Below the pieces are notes generated by a model. The model searched no databases, was not told where the DNA came from, and saw only the letters and a list, made by a program, of their open reading frames with translations. The translations under genes were made by a program, and so were the position numbers. A stretch of 21,258 nt of DNA from an uncultured Collinsella sp. Its GTDB lineage: Bacteria; Actinomycetota; Coriobacteriia; Coriobacteriales; Coriobacteriaceae. Location of the stretch: positions 1 to 21,258 of the forward strand of contig CABQLM010000033.1 of the NCBI GenBank assembly GCA_902465105.1, read 5' to 3'. Position 1 is the first letter of the stretch. Every line of letters starts with the position of its first letter. Below are positions 7,170 through 12,806 of this stretch, in pieces.

Positions 7170-7176
7170 TGTTTGT

Positions 7177-7217
7177 GGAAACCACCGCAAAGGTGCCTGT
7201 CCCCTTTGCGGTGGTTT
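7177..7217. terminator. Bidirectional terminator, serving thiD on the minus strand
   Basis: AAACCACCGCAAAGG and CCTTTGCGGTGGTTT are perfect complements around a nine-base loop (TGCCTGTCC), 7179-7217. The minus-strand side ends in TTTCC and the plus side in TTTT. It lies 14 bases past the thiD stop. The AAAGG-TGCCTGTCC-CCTTT loop region looks like a recurrent palindrome type. Confidence 0.75.
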
Positions 7218-7230
7218 TGGGCTGCGAATC

Positions 7231-8061
7231 TTAGTACTGCCACATGTGATTGACGGGGCCGGAGCCTTTGCCCATGTCAAAGCCGGCGGCGAGAGCGCCC
7301 GTTAGGTAGGCCTTGCCGGCGTTGACGGCATCGGCAAGATCCATGCCCTGGGCTAGCGCGCAGGCGATGGCGGACGAGAGCGTGCAGCCGGTGCCGTGCG
7401 TGTTATTGGTGTCGATACGCTTGTGACGGAACCACGTGGTGAGCGGATCGCCCAGATGGTTGCCCTCGTCATCGAGCGGCGCGGGCTCTGCTAGCACATC
7501 GTTGGCCTCGTTGACAAAATGCCCGCCCTTAACGAGAGACGCGCAGCCAAAGCGGCGGGTGAGAAGCATGGCGGCATTTTGCTGCGTGCGCTCGGAATCG
7601 ACCTCATAATCGAGCAACGCCATGGCCTCGGGAATATTGGGCGTGATGACGGTCGCCAGTGGGAACAGGCGGCGTGTAAGCGCTTCGGCGGCGTCCTCTG
7701 CGATCAGACGAGCGCCCGAGGTGGCAACCATGACGGGGTCGACGACGATATTTTGTGCGTCCCAATCGCTCAGGCGGTCGGCGATAACCTCGATAATCTC
7801 GGCGGAGGAGACCATGCCGATCTTGACGGCGCTGGGGCGGATATCGTCAAAAACGGCATCGATCTGCGCCGCGACAATATCCGGGGAGATATTCTGCACG
7901 GCGGTGACACCGAGCGTGTTTTGTGCGGTTATGGCTGTGATGGCCGTCTCGGCATACAGGCGGTGCGCCGTGATGGTCTTGATGTCGGCCTGAATGCCGG
8001 CACCACCGCTGGAATCGGATCCCGCGATGGATAGAACGGCGGGTACCTTACTACGATCCAT
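7231..8061 (-). CDS. thiD: Hydroxymethylpyrimidine/phosphomethylpyrimidine kinase
   Basis: A 276-residue ribokinase-fold enzyme that phosphorylates HMP and HMP-phosphate to HMP-diphosphate, the pyrimidine precursor of thiamine. The substrate loop SIAGSDSSGGAGIQAD is at residues 11-26. VDPVMVATSGARL is the usual central block. The anion-hole motif NTHGTGCTLSSA carries Cys226. Length (about 260-280) and motif order are those of monofunctional ThiD, with no ThiE fusion. AGGGAG is placed normally before ATG 8061. It follows thiC, which makes HMP-phosphate, 181 bases upstream on the same strand. That gap has a GC hairpin and a -10-like TATAAT, so thiD may be transcribed both with thiC and alone. 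Confidence 0.93.
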   Translation of the reverse strand: MDRSKVPAVLSIAGSDSSGGAGIQADIKTITAHRLYAETAITAITAQNTLGVTAVQNISPDIVAAQIDAVFDDIRPSAVKIGMVSSAEIIEVIADRLSDWDAQNIVVDPVMVATSGARLIAEDAAEALTRRLFPLATVITPNIPEAMALLDYEVDSERTQQNAAMLLTRRFGCASLVKGGHFVNEANDVLAEPAPLDDEGNHLGDPLTTWFRHKRIDTNNTHGTGCTLSSAIACALAQGMDLADAVNAGKAYLTGALAAGFDMGKGSGPVNHMWQY

Positions 8062-8106
8062 GTTCGCTCCCTTGTTCGGTCGGATTCAAATGGGTCTTCT
8101 GCCTGC

Positions 8107-8147
8107 ATTATAAAGTTGCCCGGGCCGGCTGTATGCCGATCCCGGGC
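8107..8147 (-). promoter_or_regulatory. GC-rich hairpin and -10 box between thiC and thiD
   Basis: On the minus strand GCCCGGG…CCCGGGC with an inner CGGC/GCCG (8118-8147) forms a strong hairpin. It is followed within six bases by TATAAT (plus positions 8107-8112). The short AACTTT after the stem is a poor terminator tail. It may partly end thiC transcription while TATAAT starts thiD transcription. Confidence 0.4.
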
Positions 8148-8242
8148 GGGCGGTGCAATCTTTACGTAAATGTAAGAAAATGTTCACAAGTTAACAATTG
8201 GCAGGCGCTGCGGCGAGCCTATAGGCGATTGCGGCGATAAGG

Positions 8243-9577
8243 CTAGTCCTCCATACCGAGGTCGATCGTCGTGCCTTCGAACACCTTGTTGACGGTGCGG
8301 ACGGCGCACATCTTGCCACACATGGTGCAAGTGCCCTCGGTGGCAGCGGGGGACTCCTCGTAGCGCCTCTTGCCCGTAACCGGGTCGAGCGCGCACTTCC
8401 ACATGGCGTTCCAGTCGAGTTTGCGGCGTGCCTGGCCCATCTTGTCGTCCATGTCGCGGGCGTGCGGCACCTTCTTGGCGATATCGGCGGCGTGTGCGGC
8501 GATCTTGGTGGCCATGAGGCCGTCGAGCACATCCTGGGCGTTAGGCAGGCATAGGTGCTCGGCCGGTGTCACGTAGCATAGGAAGTCGGCGCCGGAGCTC
8601 GCGGAGATGGCGCCACCGATGGCGGCGGTGATGTGGTCGTAGCCCACACCGATATCGGTCACCAGCGGTCCCAGCACATAGAACGGGGCGTTGTGGCACA
8701 GGCGCTTCTGCAACTTCATGTTGGCGGCGATCTCGTCGAGCGCCATGTGGCCCGGGCCCTCGACCATAACCTGGACGCCGGCGGCCCAGGCGCGCTTGCA
8801 CAACTTGCCGAGCTCAATCATCTCGGCGGTCTCGGTGGCGTCGTTGGAGTCGTAGAGGCAGCCCGGGCGGCAGGAGTCGCCGAGCGAAATCGTCACGTCG
8901 TACTCGTGGCAGATTTCGAGCAGCTCGTCAAAGTACTCGTAGAAGGGGTTTTCGTTGCCGGTAACCTCCATCCAGCCAAACAGCAGCGAGCCGCCGCGGC
9001 TGACGATGTTCATCAGACGACCGGTCTCCTTAAAGGTCTTGGTGACCGACTTGTTGATGCCGCAGTGAATGGTCATAAAGTCCACGCCGTCCTCGGCGTG
9101 CGCGCGCACGACTTCGAACAAGTCGTCCTTGGTGAGCTTGACCAGCGGTTTTTCCATGTAGCCGATGGCGTCGTACATGGGTACGGTGCCTACCATGAGC
9201 GGCGTCTCGTCGATAAGCTGCTGGCGGAACTGGCGCGTCTTGCCCGAGTTGGAGAGGTCCATGATGGCGTCGGCGCCAAAGTCCTCGGCGATCTTGACCT
9301 TCTTCCATTCCTCGGCGGCATCGGCCTTGTCGCCCGAGATGCCCAAGTTCACGTTGACCTTGGTGGACAGGCCCTCACCGACGCCAAAGGCGCGCATGCC
9401 CTTTTTGATGTGCACGATGTTGGCGGGAATGGCGATACGGCCGTCGGCCACGCGCTCGCGGATGTACTCGGGGTCGCGATGCTCTCGCTCGGCGACTTCC
9501 TTCATCTGCGGCGTGATCTGCCCGGCGCGGGCGAAGTCGATTTGCGTGACGAGCTTGGGCTCGGTCTGTGTGCTCAT
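8243..9577 (-). CDS. thiC: Phosphomethylpyrimidine synthase (HMP-P synthase)
   Basis: A 444-residue enzyme converting aminoimidazole ribotide to HMP-phosphate by radical SAM chemistry, the first pyrimidine step of thiamine synthesis. Recognisable ThiC blocks are VNVNLGISGD, DAIMDLSNSG, TIHCGINK, SLGDSCRPGC, VMVEGPGHMAL and LGPLVTDIGVGYDHITAAIGGA. The C-terminal iron-sulfur motif reads C417-TM-C420-GKM-C424, i.e. CX2CX3C. The protein is of the short form lacking the long N-terminal domain of E. coli ThiC. ATG 9577 is chosen over an upstream in-frame ATG because AGGGAG lies eight bases ahead and inside the TPP riboswitch 3' end, so initiation is probably controlled by thiamine pyrophosphate. 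Confidence 0.94.
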   Translation of the reverse strand: MSTQTEPKLVTQIDFARAGQITPQMKEVAEREHRDPEYIRERVADGRIAIPANIVHIKKGMRAFGVGEGLSTKVNVNLGISGDKADAAEEWKKVKIAEDFGADAIMDLSNSGKTRQFRQQLIDETPLMVGTVPMYDAIGYMEKPLVKLTKDDLFEVVRAHAEDGVDFMTIHCGINKSVTKTFKETGRLMNIVSRGGSLLFGWMEVTGNENPFYEYFDELLEICHEYDVTISLGDSCRPGCLYDSNDATETAEMIELGKLCKRAWAAGVQVMVEGPGHMALDEIAANMKLQKRLCHNAPFYVLGPLVTDIGVGYDHITAAIGGAISASSGADFLCYVTPAEHLCLPNAQDVLDGLMATKIAAHAADIAKKVPHARDMDDKMGQARRKLDWNAMWKCALDPVTGKRRYEESPAATEGTCTMCGKMCAVRTVNKVFEGTTIDLGMED

Positions 9578-9585
9578 TGGCACGG

Positions 9586-9677
9586 CTCCCTTCGTTGGCA
9601 TTACCCATATCAGGTTTGCGGGTCAGGGCGGGCGCGCCCAGTCTCAGCCTGCCGTCTTGGCCTGCAAGCTCCCCGTT
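9586..9677 (-). promoter_or_regulatory. TPP (THI-box) riboswitch upstream of thiC
   Basis: Read on the minus strand, the conserved aptamer elements occur in order: CGGGGAGC, a short P3 arm (CTTGC/GCAGG), CTGAGA (9642-9647), GACCC (9620-9624), ACCTGAT (9609-9615), TAATGCCA (9596-9603) and CGAAGGGA. This is the thi-box consensus. The final AGGGAG is also the Shine-Dalgarno of thiC, so ligand binding could block ribosome access directly; no separate terminator hairpin is seen. Confidence 0.95.
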
Positions 9678-9692
9678 TATGTAATGGGCTCA

Positions 9693-9698
9693 AGTATA
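9693..9698 (-). promoter_or_regulatory. Likely -10 box of the thiC transcript
   Basis: TATACT on the minus strand lies about 16 bases before the aptamer, so the RNA would start just ahead of the riboswitch. The -35 is not clear. Confidence 0.4.
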
Positions 9699-9748
9699 GC
9701 TCGAATGGGTACGATTGGCCTAACGAGCGTGCCTGTGGGGAGGCGAAC

Positions 9749-10264
9749 ATGGAAGACAAGCATCTATATCGAGAGACGCAATGGGATGTATCGGCCGAGG
9801 TAAGCCGTGCGCACCATGGCCTTGTCGCGATTGGTTTTGCGATTCTTGTCGTGATGGTGATTGCCTGTTGTATCTGGACGTTTGGCGGGCGTGGGGGAGC
9901 TGCCTGGACGTTCGAGGCGGACGATAGCCTGCCGATTATGACGGCGAAGGTCGCGGGCGGCAATACCGTTGCCGCGCCGGGCGACTATTGGTATCCGCGC
10001 GACAAGTTTGTGCAACTGCAGCTGAGCGGTGGCTCTATTCCTGGCGAGGAAATCGAACGTGTGACATTTGACGCGGCGCTCAAGACGCTGACGGTGAAAC
10101 TCAAAGATCAGGGGGACGTGCCCACGACCATGGATATCGCTCTGACGGAATGGCGCCTGGAGCCTCCGTCGGGTGTTGAGGCGTCCGAGGTGGAGCATGT
10201 CAAGATTACCTATCAGGACGGCTCGACAAATGAAATTGCCAAAGCCGACGGCTTGGCGGAATAG
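9749..10264 (+). CDS. Single-pass membrane protein of unknown function
   Basis: A 171-residue protein that I do not recognise. Residues 1-24 are hydrophilic. Residues 25-46 (GLVAIGFAILVVMVIACCIW) form one membrane helix with no cleavage site, so the remainder is probably extracytoplasmic. The outer part (about 47-171) is acidic and beta-rich, with pieces such as WYPRDKFVQLQLSGG and VEHVKITYQDGSTNEI. GGGGAGG lies five bases before ATG 9749. The open frame continues upstream through thiC antisense sequence, but that extension is not coding. It is divergent from thiC, the two start regions sharing about 70 bases beyond the riboswitch. It is convergent with yaaA. No functional assignment is justified. 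Confidence 0.72.
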   Translation: MEDKHLYRETQWDVSAEVSRAHHGLVAIGFAILVVMVIACCIWTFGGRGGAAWTFEADDSLPIMTAKVAGGNTVAAPGDYWYPRDKFVQLQLSGGSIPGEEIERVTFDAALKTLTVKLKDQGDVPTTMDIALTEWRLEPPSGVEASEVEHVKITYQDGSTNEIAKADGLAE

Positions 10265-10304
10265 ACGCCGTGCCTAGGCAGCACATTCAAAAGTAGCGGT
10301 GGTC

Positions 10305-11114
10305 CTACAAGGCCTGTTCGTTCAGGAAGACCAAAGTGTTTTTATTTGAAAGCTCGGGAAAGTGGCGATAGCCAACGTCGAACGCGGTGAGCCCGCTTAC
10401 ATCCTCGACCTTGTTTTCCGCCATCCAGCGGACCATCGAACCGCGTGCCTTTTTGCTGGCGGTCGAGTGCTGGATGGGCTTCCCGTTGCGGATACCCTCG
10501 CCAAAGAGGCATGTGACGGCCGTGGCGTCGCCCGCGAGGTGGGGCAGAACGGCTTTGGCATACTCTACGCTGGCGAGGTTGACGATCGTGATGTTTGAGC
10601 CTGCCGGGGCGATAACCCGCGCGAGCTTGTCGCTCCAAAACGCGTAGAGGTCTCGGGCATCGTCAACGGCGAGCTTCGCGCCCATCTCCAGCCGATACGG
10701 TTCGATGGCATGAAAGGGACGCACGCATCCGTAGAGTCCCGAGAGAATCCAGAGATGGTCTTGCAGCCATGCGAGCTGCGCGGAATCCATCACCTCGGGC
10801 GCCATGCTCTGGTATTGAATGCCGTGATAGGACATGACGGCAGGGGAGAGGTGACGGGCGAGTGTGGGATTGTCGAGATCGTCGTTTTTCAGGATAGGCC
10901 CGAACTCATGCAGGGTGTTGAGGCAAAGCCCCAGCAGTTTGTCACTCACGTTCCACAGCGCCTGCAGGCCGCCGCTGCCTTCATTCCGCTCGATATCTAG
11001 CAGTGCGCGGTGGAGGCGAGCCGTCTCGCGCACAAAGGGTGGAAGGCCCAGGACTTCAAAAGCATCTTGGGCCGCGCGCATCTGCTTGGCGGGTGAAATG
11101 ATGACCTGCAGCAT
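10305..11114 (-). CDS. yaaA: YaaA / DUF328 peroxide-stress protein
   Basis: A 269-residue protein of the YaaA (UPF0246, DUF328) family. In E. coli, YaaA limits free intracellular iron and protects DNA and proteins during hydrogen-peroxide stress, and the fold binds DNA. The diagnostic segments are present in order: ISPAKQM at the start, SYHGIQYQSM, ILSGLYGCVRPFHAIEPYRLEMG, VNLASVEYAKAV and KKARGSMVRWM near the end. The length is slightly above the usual 250-260. GAGGAG precedes ATG 11114. The gene is monocistronic, converging with the membrane-protein gene at 9749-10264 across a 40-base gap that contains no clear terminator. Confidence 0.92.
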   Translation of the reverse strand: MLQVIISPAKQMRAAQDAFEVLGLPPFVRETARLHRALLDIERNEGSGGLQALWNVSDKLLGLCLNTLHEFGPILKNDDLDNPTLARHLSPAVMSYHGIQYQSMAPEVMDSAQLAWLQDHLWILSGLYGCVRPFHAIEPYRLEMGAKLAVDDARDLYAFWSDKLARVIAPAGSNITIVNLASVEYAKAVLPHLAGDATAVTCLFGEGIRNGKPIQHSTASKKARGSMVRWMAENKVEDVSGLTAFDVGYRHFPELSNKNTLVFLNEQAL

Positions 11115-11140
11115 GGACTCTCCTCTGCCAAAAAAGGAAA

Positions 11141-11203
11141 TTGCGGTGTAATAGTTCCTGTTTGGCCTGCTAAAAGGCTTAATTAGGAACTATTCCACCG
11201 TAA
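11141..11203 (-). repeat. Imperfect 19-bp inverted repeat, possible terminator of the M18 gene
   Basis: TTGCGGTGTAATAGTTCCT (11141-11159) and AGGAACTATTCCACCGTAA (11185-11203) are complementary with two mismatches, and GCCT/AGGC extends the stem toward the loop. On the minus strand the hairpin is followed after a few bases by TTTTTT. It could therefore terminate the aminopeptidase transcript just before yaaA. Confidence 0.65.
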
Positions 11204-11242
11204 GTAATAAAGGGCTGGTTTGATGCGCTTTACGAGGGCTCG

Positions 11243-12640
11243 TTAGGCGCGCTCGAGGAAGGCCTTGTAGCCGCGATAGGCCTCGTAGATGTCGGCCTTG
11301 TTGGCGACCTCCCACAGGGCGTGCATGGACAGGACGGCAACGCCGGAGTCGATGACGTTCATGCCGTACTTGGCCATGATGTAGGCAATGGTGCCGCCGC
11401 CGCCCGCGTTGACGCGACCGAGCTCACAGGTCTGGAAGTCCACGCCGGCCTCGTCCATGATGTCGCGGACGAGGGCCACGTACTCGGCATCGGCGTCGTT
11501 GGAGCCGCCCTTGCCGCGGCTGCCCGTGTACTTGTTAAAGCACAGACCGCGACCCATAAAGGCGGCGTTCTTGGTCTCGAACTTGCCGGCATAGCCCGGG
11601 TCAAAGCCGGCGGACACGTCGGAGGAGAGCATACGGCTGCGGGCGAGCGCGCGGCGCAGGGCCAGCGGGCTGTCTTCGCCTGCGAGCGTCATGATCTCGG
11701 CGACGGTGTTCTCAAAGAAGCGGCTCGTCATACCGGTGGCACCCACGGAGCCGATCTCCTCCTTGTCGACGATGAGCGTGATGCTTGTGCGCTCCACGTT
11801 GGCGACGTCGATCTGGGCAAGCATGGAGGGGTAAGCGCAGACGCGGTCGTCGTGGCCATAGCCCAGAATCATGGAGCGGTCGAGGCCCATGTCGCGGGCG
11901 GGACCGGCGGGCACGACCTCGATCTCGGCGGAGAGGAAGTCCTCCTCCTCGACGTCGTACTGCTCCTTGAGGATGTCCAGGAACATCTGCTTGACGGGCT
12001 CCTTGGGGGCGTCCTTGTCGTCCTCATCGAACTTGACGGGACGGCCACCCACGATCACGTCGAGGATCTCGGCGTCGACGGCGTCCTTGGCGGGCTTGGC
12101 CATCTGCTCGCTCGAGAGGTGGATCAGCAGGTCGGAGATGGTAAAGACGGGATCGTCTGCCTTGTCGCCGATGTTGATGTCGACGGTGGTGCCGTCCTTT
12201 TTGCAGATGACGCCCACGAGTGCAAGCGGGGAGGCCACCCAGTGGTAGCTCTTGACGCCGCCGTAGTAGTGCGTGTCGAGGTAGGCCATGTCGCCGGCCT
12301 CGAAGGCGGGGTTTTGCTTGAGGTCCAGGCGCGGCGAGTCCACGTGCGCGCCCAGGATGTTAAAGCCCTGCTCGAGCGGGGCGGTGCCCAGGTTGACGAG
12401 CATAAGGTCCTTGCCGTGGTTGGCGGCGTACACCTTGTCGCCTGCCTTGAGCTCGCGGCCTTCGGCGATCACGGTCTCCAGGTCGACGTAGCCCGCCTCC
12501 TCGGCCATCTTGATGCCGGTCTTGACGCACAGGCGCTCGGTCTTGTTCTCGCTCAAAAACTGCTTATAGCTGCGGCAAAGCTCCTCGAGCTCCTCGATTT
12601 GCTGTGGCGTGTACTTTTTCCATGCGCAGGGACGCTCCAT
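11243..12640 (-). CDS. M18-family metallo-aminopeptidase
   Basis: A 465-residue dizinc aminopeptidase of family M18 (PF02127), related to aspartyl aminopeptidase and yeast aminopeptidase I. Such enzymes are cytosolic and trim N-terminal residues from peptides. Metal and catalytic positions are visible: LGAHVDSPRLDLK (His99, Asp101), VDKEEIGSVGATGM (Glu294/Glu295), SADVSAGFDP-type block here SSDVSAGFDP (Asp341), and SMHALWEVANK (His440). DTHYYGGVKSYHW is a conserved block of the bacterial subfamily. ATG 12640 has AAAGGAG eight bases upstream; the frame stays open further upstream, but without a better site. It is divergent from polA, sharing a 166-base control region. Confidence 0.9.
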   Translation of the reverse strand: MERPCAWKKYTPQQIEELEELCRSYKQFLSENKTERLCVKTGIKMAEEAGYVDLETVIAEGRELKAGDKVYAANHGKDLMLVNLGTAPLEQGFNILGAHVDSPRLDLKQNPAFEAGDMAYLDTHYYGGVKSYHWVASPLALVGVICKKDGTTVDINIGDKADDPVFTISDLLIHLSSEQMAKPAKDAVDAEILDVIVGGRPVKFDEDDKDAPKEPVKQMFLDILKEQYDVEEEDFLSAEIEVVPAGPARDMGLDRSMILGYGHDDRVCAYPSMLAQIDVANVERTSITLIVDKEEIGSVGATGMTSRFFENTVAEIMTLAGEDSPLALRRALARSRMLSSDVSAGFDPGYAGKFETKNAAFMGRGLCFNKYTGSRGKGGSNDADAEYVALVRDIMDEAGVDFQTCELGRVNAGGGGTIAYIMAKYGMNVIDSGVAVLSMHALWEVANKADIYEAYRGYKAFLERA

Positions 12641-12679
12641 AACGCAGGCTCCTTTCGGATCGATCGTGCTGGTTGATGT

Positions 12680-12714
12680 ACCGTGAGCCATCGTATCACG
12701 CGCGGGCTCACGGT
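12680..12714. promoter_or_regulatory. 10-bp palindrome in the divergent aminopeptidase/polA region
   Basis: ACCGTGAGCC (12680-12689) and GGCTCACGGT (12705-12714) are perfect complements with a 15-base spacer. A minus-strand TACGAT (12690-12695), which could be the aminopeptidase -10 box, lies inside. This layout suits an operator or an RNA hairpin. On the plus side, TAAACT at 12759-12764 is a weak -10 candidate for polA. Confidence 0.45.
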
Positions 12715-12806
12715 GGCGGGGGAGCTTGATGTGCGGTGGCCGCGGGGCGGGGAGCGTGTAAACTGGAGTGAGCAAACCGTGCCCAGCCCAAAGCGAGGTA
12801 TTCAAT

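Noticed and set aside
8633..9748. N-terminal extension of the membrane-protein gene across thiC
   Set aside because: The extension is thiC antisense. GGGGAGG at 9737-9743 and the membrane-protein-like start fix the beginning at 9749.
10265..10304. Terminator between the membrane-protein gene and yaaA
   Set aside because: Only a GTGC/GCAC pairing with a short loop and no T tract is visible, too weak to call.
11321..12676. Plus-strand open frame (451 codons) opposite the aminopeptidase
   Set aside because: Same antisense effect; the minus-strand protein has all metal ligands of M18 and a good ribosome site.
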